A stretch of 64,000 bases of DNA from NCBI GenBank assembly GCA_013398055.1, contig VZRS01014313.1, positions 124,001 through 188,000 on the forward strand. The letters run 5' to 3'. The position numbers and the translations under genes are program-made. Below, piece after piece: positions 13,631-24,855 of the stretch (position 1 is the first letter of the stretch; each line of letters opens with the position of its first letter). Source of the stretch: Ifrita kowaldi (Eukaryota; Chordata; Aves; Passeriformes; Cinclosomatidae). The notes below the pieces were generated by a model. That model saw only the letters and a list, made by a program, of their open reading frames with translations, did not search any database and was not told where the DNA came from.

Positions 13631-14237
13631 ATTTGCCCAGCGTTTCTTAGCCAATATTCTGAAACATGGCTTCAGAGTGGTGCATTTGTATACACACACA
13701 CACACAAACAGGATATTTGGCATTCTACCCATGTCACCAACTACTCTGGTCTATTTCATTCCCTTCTTTTCAGAAGGCAGATACAAGCCAGGAAAATACT
13801 GTTTATGTTTGCCAGAAAACTGAAAGTCTCACCAAAGAGTGTTTATCAAGGAGAATTTAGCACATGATTCAGTTGAGTAATTTCATCCTCACTAATAAGT
13901 CATAACTGCCTGCTAGTTTTTTCTTCATGCTATAGAATGAAAGAAATTATGTATGTAGGATGTTTAAAGACATGTATAGTGATTTTTTGGAGCAGATTTC
14001 CCCAACAATTGAGCAGTACCAAGTAGAGTGTTCATAGTGCTTTAATAAACCTATCTCAAAATTATCACCATTGATTATCCTGTTTCATGAAATGGAATGT
14101 TAAGGCACAGAATAATCAAAAGATTTGTCCAAGAAGCAAAGAACAGAGCCAAAAAGTGAGTCCAGGTGTTATTTTATCCAAGGACAACTAATCTGTAATA
14201 TTCCATGTAAAAAAACATATAGGTTACACTGATGATC
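13631..14237. other. Unique non-coding DNA with a short CA repeat
   Basis: No gene is seen. A short CA microsatellite occurs at about 13691-13706. The stretch separates an LTR fragment from a CR1 element. Confidence 0.55.
13691..13706. repeat. Short (CA)n microsatellite
   Basis: About eight CA dinucleotides in a row, ending in CAAACAGG. It is too short to be notable, but it could be polymorphic. Confidence 0.85.
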
Positions 14238-14641
14238 ACTGAAAACTCTTTATGAGGAGAAACTGGAGTTTTTAGCCTGGAGGAAAGGAAGGGGAGACCT
14301 TATTGCTCTGTACAATGACCTGAAAGGAGGGTGTAGTGAGGTAGGGGTTGGTCTCTTCCAAGTAATAAGTGGTAGGACATGAGTGAATGGCCTTAAGTCA
14401 TGGCAGGGGAGGTTTAGATTAGATAAGAGGAAAAATTTCTTTACCAAAACAGTTGACAAGCATTGGAATAGGCTGCCCAGGGCAGGTGGAGTCACCACCC
14501 CTGTAGGTATTTAAAGATGTGTAGATGTGGCCCTTGGGGACATTGTTCAGTGATGAGTTGGCAGTGTTGGTTTAATGGCTGGGCTTGATGATCTTAAAGA
14601 TCTTTTCCAACCTAAGTGATTCTATGGTTCTATGTTTCTAT
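14238..14641 (+). mobile_element. CR1 LINE, 3' region fragment (about 400 bp)
   Basis: The order of CR1 3'-region landmarks is intact. It runs TTTAGCCTGGAGGAAAGG, GGGGAGACCTTATTGCTCTG, GATTAGATAAGAGGAAAAAT, TTGGAATAGGCTGCCCAGG and GGGCTTGATGATCTTAAAGA, then TTCCAACCTAAGTGATTCTA and a tail with repeated TTCTATG units. The element is 5'-truncated and contains none of the reverse transcriptase. A short GACAAGCATTGGAATAGGC segment is mirrored in the reverse CR1 at 60.9 kb, so the two are probably of one subfamily. Confidence 0.93.
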
Positions 14642-17554
14642 TACTTACCTCCAATAACATTACAATAAATCCGTTCCTTATGATCAGCCGGAGAATGTCA
14701 GAACAATTTCAAACACTAACACATCATCTTGGTTTGGGGATTTTTTTAGGAACTTGATCAAAGTCTGGTGGAACTTAGCATAAAACTGCTGATTTCAAAG
14801 TGAATGATTTACCACCAGTTCTTATATAGATAGATTTTAAGTTTTGCCTTGTATGTGCCTTAATTTCAAATCTCTCAGGCGCCATGATGTACATTAGGGT
14901 GATCTGCACCTTTGGATAAACTGCTGCTTGTCATCACATACCAGGGAAATTCTCTGGGGGTAATATTGGGTGGTGATTAAGGAGAACTCTGACTTACAGC
15001 CAAGAACAATAAGGAGTTTTTAATATAACAGGTAAGTTAATAAACACCAAAACAAAGAGTCCATGAGGGAGAATGGTGTCTGGATGTGTCTTACATGCTG
15101 CCTTGTCAACTGTTTTTAGTGTGTAGGTTTTAGTACAAGTTCCTTAAGGAGAAAGACATCTTCATATCAGAATGCTCCTGTCATTGAAAAACACCTTCTG
15201 CTATCTCTCCTGTAATAAGAGAGTAATAAACTCACCTGAAACATGATCTCCTCATCTATCTTAATTATTGAGCAATGTTGGTTTTAGGAAAATGCAGAAA
15301 TTCTGCCTCAGAATACAGAAGATATAACTGTGCGCACAGTGCTGAGCTAAGATTGGATGTGAGCACTGTAACCTGCTTCTGCTTCTTTGGTGAGGCAGGT
15401 GACTGTGGCTGGACACAGAACAAGCAGAAGGATATTCATCCTGTCAGCACAGGAGGATGCGGTGGTTGTGACTTTGCCTTCCACGTTCTTAAACTGGGAT
15501 GGAATATGCTTCTAAGGGAGCCATGTGGGCCATAATTTTATCTACTGATACAAAGACCCTGGATGCAGGTCCTTGCAGCACCAGGAAGGTATCTTGTCCA
15601 TCTCATCGACACTGTCTTCCATTAGTAACCCTAAAATATGCAAATATTTTCTCTAATGGACCAATTCTTTTTAACTGACAGCTCCATTGCCGATAAAATG
15701 CAAAACTATAATGAGACACAATGGTTTTGGTGAAGCTATCATGCCTCAATTGCAATATAGGCCAGAAGCCAGGATGTCAAGTGAAGAATGTGGAAGAACA
15801 TTCCACATTTTTATGAAGGGATTCAGGATTAAAATCTTTATTGTCTGGAGGCCAAACAGTCAACCATTTTTGCCACACTCCATATGAAGAACAGAAAAGG
15901 GAAGTGGATTCAGATGACTGAAACTCTATGAGCTGGCCTCCATGTAGTCCTCTTTCAGAATGGTTGAATTGCATTTTTACTTTGTAGCAGCAGAATAATC
16001 AGGAGTGTTAGCCAACTGGTACCAAGGAGAGTGTACCTGGAAAGCACTTCCTGAAGGAGCTGTGAGAAAGCTAAAGGTTATTGCTCTTAAACAACAAAAC
16101 CCTACAGAACTGCTGCAAAGTTTGTTGAGCTTTGGGATTCTTGCTGCACTGCAGAGACTTGGTTCTGGCAGGAATAAAGCCCATATTTTTCAAGAGGGAT
16201 TTCAGTGTTATTGAAAGCAACTATTTGCCGTGAAATCAATGGACTTTGCATACTCAGAGACCTTTGAGTATCTGGGCTGTAGTCCAATATGAGAAATAAA
16301 AGCTGCTGATGAGAAAAATGGACTTTAGAACAACAGTACTGAGTTAATGGAGGTATTTCAATTCTGTTTCCTAATTGCGTGCAATCCCATAGCACACAGA
16401 GGAGACACAAGGTGAGAAATTTGGCTCCTGTTGCAATCCCATAGCTCACAAAGGAGACACAAGGTGAAAACTTGGGGTCCTAATGTTTTATGCTACACAG
16501 TTTTTATAACTTTAGAGCAAAATTCTAAAGTAAAAAGAATATTATTAGAAATGAGTAAAACTCAAGTGAGGATAAAAAAACAAAAGCTGAAACAACTTGA
16601 CTTCTGAATTGTATCCTAGGATTAACTACAGTATTGGGATAACTGAGCATTTTCCAAAATTTTTCTACATAAGGATGGGCTGGAAATACCAGTCCCCCTT
16701 CTTTCTGCACACAGAATGGAGCCAACCTGTGTCCTGTTAAACCTCTGTTGGGTTAAAACACATTTAGGCATGTTTCCAGGTGTTTGAGCTATAATTGCAT
16801 ACACTGCTGCCATTCTTTGGCCTCCTTAGGGAGAATGATCACGATAATTGATCACAATGCCCTATTTAGTCTTTGTGCCTTTCTGAACTTGGATAGTATC
16901 AGAGGAAAAAGATCTTAGAAATATCTACTCAAGTGAAGATAACAACTTAGTCAAGTAAGTTTGTGACTAGAACTGAGCAGAAACGTTGAAAAAAATGAGA
17001 CACCTACAATTCTTTTAAAGTAAATCTTTTGATAAAGATAACTTAGAAAAAAAACTTGGCGTGTTTGTTTGCTTGTTCATTGAGGCATTTGCGTTTTATT
17101 AGAAGCTCCCAGTTAAAAGTAATGCTATCATTAGTATTAAGATCTTCTGTGCAGGGAAAAGATTGTAATGGCTACACTTAATTCACACCAAACATCTATT
17201 TTTTTTTATAAGGAAAATATGTTTTGATCAAAAAAAAAAGTATATATTTTATTTGACACCAAATATATCAGCTGATTTTAGGATCATCTCATAAACAGCT
17301 CATCAACAAAACAAAGCTATGTTTGCATGTATTTTTCCGAGAATTACTGTTGAGTCATTGTTACTGCTTCTCACAACCCTGGAAATACCCAAAGCTTCTT
17401 GTCAGCAGATAATAATATATCTATGTCCATTGCCTGGAGGTTCTACGCCCAAGAGGTTCTGAAGCAGGAAGGAATTTGAATTGCCCAGGAAAATTTTGTT
17501 ACAAGCCCACTTGCAAAGTAGCTGGTACTTTATATAGCATCTACATTCCAGTGT
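14642..17554. other. Unique non-coding DNA
   Basis: No named repeat or gene. It contains a 52-bp two-copy tandem repeat at 16381-16484 (listed separately). A somewhat GC-richer patch at about 15280-15540 carries an 86-codon frame (15275-15535) rich in cysteine and glycine that I cannot assign. Confidence 0.55.
16381..16484. repeat. 52-bp direct tandem repeat, two copies
   Basis: The segment starting GCAATCCCATAGC at 16381 recurs at 16433, 52 bp later. Both copies contain GGAGACACAAGGTGA and end near TCCT. The copies differ at several positions, so the duplication is not recent. Confidence 0.9.
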
Positions 17555-17822
17555 AAGAGTGTTGGTAGGACAAGAGGTAATGGGTATTTTCAAACTAAAT
17601 ATAAGGAAGATTTTTTTTTTATGATCAGCGTTGTAAAATACTGGAACATTTTGCCCAGAGAGGCAGTGGATGCCAATTCCCTGGAAATATTTAAGGTCAG
17701 ACTGGATGGAGCTCTGAGCAACCTGATCTAGTTGAAGATGCCCCTGATCATTACAAGAAGGTTTGATTAGATTAACTTAAAAGTCCCTTCCAACCTAAAA
17801 TTTTCTTTGATCCTATGATATG
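17555..17822 (+). mobile_element. CR1 LINE, 3' fragment (about 270 bp)
   Basis: CR1 landmarks appear in order: GTTGGTAGGACAAGAGGTAA, ATATAAGGAAGA, TGGAACATTTTGCCCAGAGA, TGGATGCCAATTCCCTGGAA, CTGAGCAACCTGATCTAGTT and GTCCCTTCCAACCTAAAATT, then a decayed tail TGATCCTATGAT. There is a small internal deletion relative to the usual CR1 3' region just before ATATAAGGAAG. No coding sequence is present. Confidence 0.92.
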
Positions 17823-20800
17823 TTGAATGCTGACTCCTTTTCCCAATGGGAACCTGATTTATAAGACAAAGAGCACCTCAGATAAAGACATTTAAGCAGC
17901 TAATCAGGGTCTTAAACTGTAGAAGGGAGAGGCCTGGACCTTGTGCTACTCTTTGTGCTCCAAAACATTATGAACAGTGAATATATGGATGAAATCGAGC
18001 TTAATTCTGAGCTGCAGTGACAAAAACTTAAATTGAAAGTGCTCTTCCTTAAATGGAAATCATATTAAATATCTACTTTTATTTATCTGGGGCAAAATTT
18101 ATTTTATTTGTTTATTTATTGTACTGGACTGGGTATGTGAGCATAGATTCTTCAACACATTTATTCTCAACAGTAAAATACCATTTGAAAATATAAATGA
18201 AGGGAAGAAGGAAACAAAGGTCTTATCTCTACACTCCAATTTTCTATGACATTCATTATAAAATGTTGATGTACGGTATTCATCAACCTCTTTCCCCCAA
18301 CACTTGCAAGCACGACTTTTGAAAAATCATGTCCATCTGTTGATACATCCTGCCAATCACAGTTATCCTTTAAATATATTTACCAGGAGGAATATTTTGA
18401 GAAAATATGTCTGACAGTGACTAATTGACTTTTATGCAACAGCTAGGTATTAGGAGAGTTTAAATTGAAGGTATTATCTGGGTTTACTGGCCTTGTCATT
18501 TTTATCTCCCTTTAAGACTAAATTTTATTTATGAAGTAGAATTAATTCAGAGAGGGATGAATTTGGTGCATACCAGCTCCTCACAGTCATTTTATTCAAT
18601 TAACATTTTGGTTTAAAGGTTGTCCATGTATGTGTGAATTTGTCGCTTTTTGTCTGCACTGTGCAATGTGCTGCAAAATGGAGGCTTGGGAGATGAAAGG
18701 CACAATTGCTGAGTAGTCGTGAATGAGCAACACGAGGCACTGACAACTCAACTTTTAGAGTATTTAGGATTTTTGCAGGGCTGATTTAGCTATAGTGGAT
18801 AACATGAAGTGTGAACATGGAGTTTTTATATACTGAAAAGATAGTCTAGGCTAACAAACATTTATTATTACTTTTAATTTAGTAATTAAATATTTCAAAT
18901 GCAAACACATTAGTAGAAATGTAGTCTCACATACCCTTCTCACTCCTCAAAATATCACTGACATCTACTTGCTAACCCATTGTTTTAGCTTTGACAGAAC
19001 CACTCTGCAGCTCCCACGAGTTCCCTGTAACTTCTTCCCTCACATATTTGGGACTGCCTGGATTTACTATTACTGTTTAAAGATGTGATTCCACAAAGGA
19101 TTACCTCTGGATGTGAAGAGTCTTCACATGAATATCCCTCATCTCAGGGTTTTAAAGCATCTGAGGTGGTTATTTAAATAAACACGTGTATAGCAGCTCG
19201 TTCTCCAGGAAGGGGATAAGAAAGAAAGAAAGCTTACTCATCTGGGCTTAATAAAAACTTTTCATCTTTTCTATGTCATACATTATTTTAGGGACATATC
19301 TAGGTATTTCTAGGTTACAGATGGGCAGAAAATTACTTCAAATTAAAAGCCCTGAAAAGCTTTTATAAGCTTTTTCTTCCAAATCAGGTGAAAAGGCACA
19401 TCTTTCAAAGTCTGTTGTTGAGCAAAAATTTGAACGTGGGTGCAAAGTCCACATTAAAAATACCCAGTAGGGTAACAGGTTCAAGTGCAACAGACAAGAA
19501 ATTTAAGCTGTAGTCTCTCTCCTGCTTACCACAACTCCAAAGAAAACAGACATCTGACAGACCATAGAAACGAAGTTGCTTCTTTTGGATGAAAGATTAC
19601 TTTGCAAAAATTTCAGGTGGCAGAACCAACATTCAAATCACTGCTCAGCACTAGGCAGAGTAAGGAAATCTATTGGAGACTCATACAAGCTAACGAAGTA
19701 GCCCTGCTACTCTAGTGTAGCCTTCTTTCTCATTCAATTTCATCTACACATAAGCAACCTTTTCTTGATGACTTGTGCTGTTCATTCTAAAAAAATAAGC
19801 AGCTGTTTGAAAATGAAAACACACAAATGAGCCCCTGGAAAACAGATTTCGGCCTTGGCCAAGAAGTATTACAAAGTGCACAGGACACTGTTTTGAGATG
19901 TTAATGACTCAGTTTGTAGGCAAGACTGATTCAGATTCTGACTAGCTCAATTACAACAATATCAAAGCAATCTCCATATCATTATTTTATATTTTTTTAG
20001 CTGCAGTCTTCATTTTGTCTTTTTGATCACATAAAAACACTCTCATCATCCCTGATGCTTTACTTTTTCACAGTGTTTTTAAATGAGGAGAATTCTGGTA
20101 TGTTCTGTTGTAATTTACCAATGCATTGCATTAGGGTAAAGAGCAGCTCTGTTTATCTATGTACATGTGCATATGCAACTTTCTTCTTGTCTTCTATTTT
20201 CAGTGATGGAATGGACTTCAAGGATGCCATTTTGTCTGTGTTCCTATTATTCCAGATTTCCTTAATTTTCTTAATAGTTACTCGATTGAGTTCTTAAGCT
20301 TGCCCACACAGCCACTTTCAATAAAATTATTCTGAATTAAAGGTGTTATTTGAAATGGATTGCTTAAGCATATGAAATTACTATGTGTTTTATTCCAAAT
20401 GGAATAAAAGTAGACTTAACTGAATTTCCCTCCTTCACTTCCAAAGCAAATAGAACCCAAATTTATCAAATTAGTTGCAGTTTCCCGAGGAATTTAAATC
20501 AGGATAACTCCTCAGAAGACAGATGTGTCATGATCTATTTGTGTTGCTCTCTGGGCCCACAGGCTTCAAAGAAAGGAAAACAGGCATAGATGGGACAGTA
20601 GCACTTGAGGAAAGAAAGAAAAAGATTGAAGAATTCTGACCAGCTACCCTCACACTTCATAAATATTTAATACATTTTTGTGTAAAACTGATTGTCCAGA
20701 ATGCAATTTGTTACATGTGCCTAGTAGCAGAATATGAGTAGACATGACTATGCCATCTCTTCTAAGACACTAAGCTTCCATGAAAGTGGGAAGATTTAGG

Positions 20801-23359
20801 GTGGTGAAAATCTAACAGGAGAATTTCCAATCTGATCAGAAGCAACTTGGCAACCTGTTTTGCCAATCAGCACCAGAGTTAACGACATCATTATACACCC
20901 ATGTACCCAACGAGCCTGGGCAACTGGATTAGAAGTCAAAATGGACTCAAAGAGCCAGGGCTTTTAAAACAACTTCTAGCAGTGGTACACATCTAGGACA
21001 TTGCAGACTAGATGAAGAAAAGGAATTTTTAAACCATCCATTAAACAAACTCTTAAAGCAGTATAATATTCACAGTATTTTGAAGACTGTTAAGATGAAC
21101 TCTCATGAATTCTCGTGTGCTCCTTCATGACCCCACAACATCCATCACCCCAATATAACGTACAAAACATCTTAGAAGAATATCAAAACTATGACCAATT
21201 CTTCCTGGACTGTGAACTGGAAGATTTATTTTGAGATAAATTGTACACAGAGAGGGTGGATGTGGGAGAAGGCTTGTGTTAAATCCTTATCCACAAATCA
21301 ATGACCTCTTGGAAAGCTTCAGAAAGCTCTGTCTGTGTGATGAAGGAGGCAGAAGAGAAACATATGTTGTGATCTGTTCACAGCAACAGGCATAGGAAGG
21401 AGAAAGATCTTAGGAATTCAAGGAAAGAAGGAAAAAGGCTGTGAGAGCCTGGACAGTATCCAGTACCCGTTATATCCCGCTAATAACATTTTTCTGTGTT
21501 TTAGTTAAATTACACACTGCTCAGTGTTCCATTTCTTACATGTGTGTGGTTAGCAGCATGCCAGCAGACACGTCTGTAACATCACATCTGCTAAAACACT
21601 GATTATTCTCCTAGGGAGGTGGGAAACTTGGGGGTACAAATCTCCTCTTTGAAACAGCTGACAAACAAACTGCTGTTCTGAACAGAAGGTACTTGGAAAC
21701 TTGGCTTGAAGATGGAACATGTAGAGTTCACAAAAGCTGATGAGAGAGTGCTTTAAAAGAAAAAAGGACTAGCATAAAAAAATTGAGTTCTTCATCATAA
21801 ATATTGATGCTTTTAATATATTAATAAGTATTGAAAGAGTTTCTTTAGATGAGATTACTCTTTTCTATTTTTTTTTCACGTTCTGATGATTACATAAAAA
21901 TGTCATTGCTTACATAAAGACTATCAGTGAGTAATTTTACCTTGACATAGCATGCAAAGGTAAGATTTATTAGAAGAGATTTTAGCCTGATCATTTTTGA
22001 TGAACCCAGGGTCTCAAACAAGCTTTTTGTGTTTTGCTCAAACAACTACAGATTATTCATCACTGTCATACTGTTGATTTCAGGAGCTGTACACCATATG
22101 TGAATAAAGTTAGAGTCTTCAGCAGTTTGAATAGATGGCATTTCAACTAAAGCATCATTTTATATGAAGTGTGTTTTTACCCTGTATTAGAATTTTGTGA
22201 CTTACAGTAAGTAATTGAGTACTAGTTCTTTCCTCAGTGAACAAGGAATTATGTCTGACAGAAAACAGGACCAGGACTAAAGACATGATGGAAATACTAG
22301 CTTTGCATTCTCTTTGTCACATCTGAGTGTCTGCCTTGGGACAATATTTCCCTTTATCTATTTAGCTGATTTATAGGATTCTATTCAGATGTAACAATTC
22401 AGCAAAATCGAATTTTCTTGCTGGTCTAGCAAATATTTCTGGTTTTGAGATTTCTTATAGGCTGTAATGACACAGGATAGAGAAATGCAGAACCACATGG
22501 AACACAATTTAATTATTAACTTATTTTATGTATTTTCCTTTCATGTGAACCACATAATTTGAAACTGGATGTGGTATGAGGGCTGCTGTGGAAGACAGCA
22601 ATCCTAACCATGAAAATAGCCTGAAGAGGCTGTTCTTTAGTGACTTAGTCTGCTTTTGAAGGTTTACATTTTTCCATTTTTATCAGCAGATTTTCATGAT
22701 TATTTTAATAGTTCTGAAACAATTTGCCAAATTATCTTAATCATCTGATGATAAAGTAGTTCAATAATTTCTTTTCTTCCACTTATGGCATTTTTTCCTC
22801 CAGCTGTTCCTAACAGAATGTAAGACTGAATATACAAACATTGTGTGCTTTTTGAAGTTCTGCTTCAATGTGAGATATTGTATGAAATATGGTCTGTGAG
22901 GTAACCATGTGCAGAAAACAATGTCCTTCTTGTTAGTATGGGTTCATTAAATAGACCTGTCTGATTCTTGCACAGCTCCATTTTCTTTTCTACATCACGG
23001 CTTTCTCATAGCAGGGATCTGTGGAACTGAACTTCATCTAGCACTGATCATTATGCTGCTAATTTCAGGAGAGAATCAGCTACCTTTCCCAGTCATAAAT
23101 GATGAATATAGAATATGGATAAAGATATTTTAAAAAGGTTGCCAGCTGAAAAATCAATTATAAACTATGAAGTTATACTTAATCAACATTGTAGCCCTTG
23201 ATAGACATGTAGCAGGACATTTGGTGAAAGAGTACTGTGACAACTCACCAAAAGAGTATTTAGAACATTATTTAAAAGTGGAATCACAAAACAGAACTCA
23301 ACCACAAAAAGGAAGCCTACAGAGGGTAGAAGGAAAGACAGGAGCCTGGAAGGAATACA
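17823..23359. other. Unique AT-rich non-coding DNA
   Basis: This 5.5-kb stretch has no recognisable repeat or gene. Open frames are at most 80 codons. A short GAAA microsatellite sits near 19220. Long AT-rich unique DNA like this is where conserved non-coding elements would lie, but that cannot be judged without alignment. Confidence 0.55.
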
Positions 23360-23941
23360 CAGAGGCTCCTCATGACCCAGCAATGTGCACTCACAGTGCA
23401 GAAAACCAGCTGTATCCTGGGCTGCTTCAAAGGCAGCATGGCCAGCAGGTCGAGGGGGTGATTCTGCCCCTGTGCTCTGCTCTGGTGAGACCCCAGCTGG
23501 ATTATTGTGTTCAGTTTTGTGATCTCCAGCACAAGATGGTCATGGCCCTGTTGGCCATGAAGATGATCAGAGGGAAGGCTGGAGCACCTCTCCTGTCAAG
23601 ACAAGCAGGGAGTGCTGGGGCTGTTCAGCCTGGAGAAGAGAAGGGTCTGGGGAGACCTTTTAGCACCTTCCAGAACCTAAAGATGGCCCATACAGGACTG
23701 CAAGAAAGAGAGTTTTGACAAGAGCAAATAGTGCTGGGATGAGGGGGAATGGCTTTGAACTGAAAGAGGGCAGGTTTTTATTAGATATTAGGGAGAAATT
23801 CTTTACAGAGAAGGTGATGATGCACTGGAACAGGCTGCCTAGAGAAACTGTGGATGCCCCAACCCTGGAAATGTTCGAGACCAGGTAGTTTGTCCTTGAG
23901 GGGCTTTGAGCAACCTGTTCTACTGGAAGGTGTCACTGCCA
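23360..23941 (+). mobile_element. CR1 LINE, 3' region, about 580 bp, lacking its 3' end
   Basis: It begins with the C-terminal edge of the CR1 reverse transcriptase region (ATGACCCAGCAATGTGCACT, GTATCCTGGGCTGC, GTGAGACCCCAGCTGGATTA). It then runs through the 3' region (TTCAGCCTGGAGAAGAGAAG, TTACAGAGAAGGTGATGATG, GGAACAGGCTGCCTAGAGAA, TTTGAGCAACCTGTTCTACT). It stops at GGTGTCACTGCCAGG, where the CR1 would continue for about 70 more bases to the TTCCAACC block and octamer tail. The missing end coincides with the start of an LTR-like block. A 183-codon frame over 23167-23718 mostly reads this element and is not a gene. Confidence 0.93.
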
Positions 23942-24855
23942 GGCAATGCACGGGCAGTATGAAAACACATACAAAAACCACATACAATATGGCATTTCAT
24001 AAAATGGCAGCTCCCTGTTATATGAAATCTGTAACAAAATGGCAGCACCATGTTTTCAGTGGGAAAGTATTTCCTATTGTAACATCCCTCTGAATTAATC
24101 AGCTCAGGTGGCAGAGGGGCCATTGCTCCTGCCAGTCTGTTCCAGGATACTCTGTGGCCATGTGAGGTGTTTTACAAAATTTCAGACCCCCAAAAAGCTG
24201 TTTGGGTCTTCTTTCTTGCACTGTGTAGTACATGTCTGTGCCCAGGGGCTGACAGTGGGGCTGCAGGGTGTTTCCTCTGTGGGGAGAGGGTGCTGGGCAC
24301 AGAAGGTCTCAGCCAGCTCGAGTGACCCACCCAGGGAACAGCCAAGCCCCTCAGCCAAGCTGGGGGAGCCAGGGGAAACAGATTCCAGAAAGGGCTACAG
24401 GCAACAGCAGCAGAGGAAGAGGGAGCCAAGGAAGGAAGAGCAGCAGAAGAACCCCAAAGGGGGCCTAAGGAGGAGGGCAGAAAGGGCTTCAGACGTGGAG
24501 CAGGGATCTTTCCCTGGCAGGCCTGGAGAGACCCCTCTGGAGCAGAGACCCCCCTGCAGCTCAGGGAAGAGGAGTCAGGAGCAAAGGAAAGAAGAGAGGG
24601 CTGGGGAATGTCGTGGTGGGAAAGATATGTTTAGTCTCTATTTCTCACTACCTGAATCTATTTTAACTGACAGTAAATTAAGCTACTTTTCCCCAAGTCA
24701 AGTCTGTTTTGCCCATGGTGGTAACTGGTGAGTAATCTCCCTGTCTTTACCTTAGTCCTTGAGATTTTCCACCCTCTTTTCTCCTCCTCTTCTGGTGAGA
24801 AGTGGGAGGGAAAGAGTGTCCAGGGAAGGGGGCCAAGGTGAACCCATGAGGCAGA
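23942..24855 (+). mobile_element. ERV LTR, same broad family as the two LTRs at 28.7 and 29.7 kb
   Basis: The segment at about 24628-24760 (AATCTATTTTAACTGACAGT, AAATTAAGCTACTTTTCCCC, CAAGTCAAGTCTGTTTTGCC, GGTAACTGGTGAGTAATCTC) aligns with the reverse complement of 29750-29885 in the solo LTR. The end, GGCCAAGGTGAACCCATGA, matches the terminal GGTC(A)AACCCACCA-type end seen reversed at 28689. The upstream part carries two AAATGGCAGC repeats (24002 and 24039). A 207-codon frame (24108-24731) crosses the GC-rich middle. It is low-complexity (Q/R/E/G-rich) and I treat it as LTR composition, not protein. The left boundary is approximate. Confidence 0.7.

Noticed and set aside
23167..23718. 183-codon plus-strand open frame
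   Set aside because: Its right two thirds translates the CR1 3' region, and the left part has no recognisable homology.
24108..24731. 207-codon plus-strand open frame, the longest in the window
   Set aside because: It lies within the LTR-like block at 23942-24855. Its product is low-complexity (Q, R, E, G, P) with no domain, and an overlapping frame in another register has the same character.
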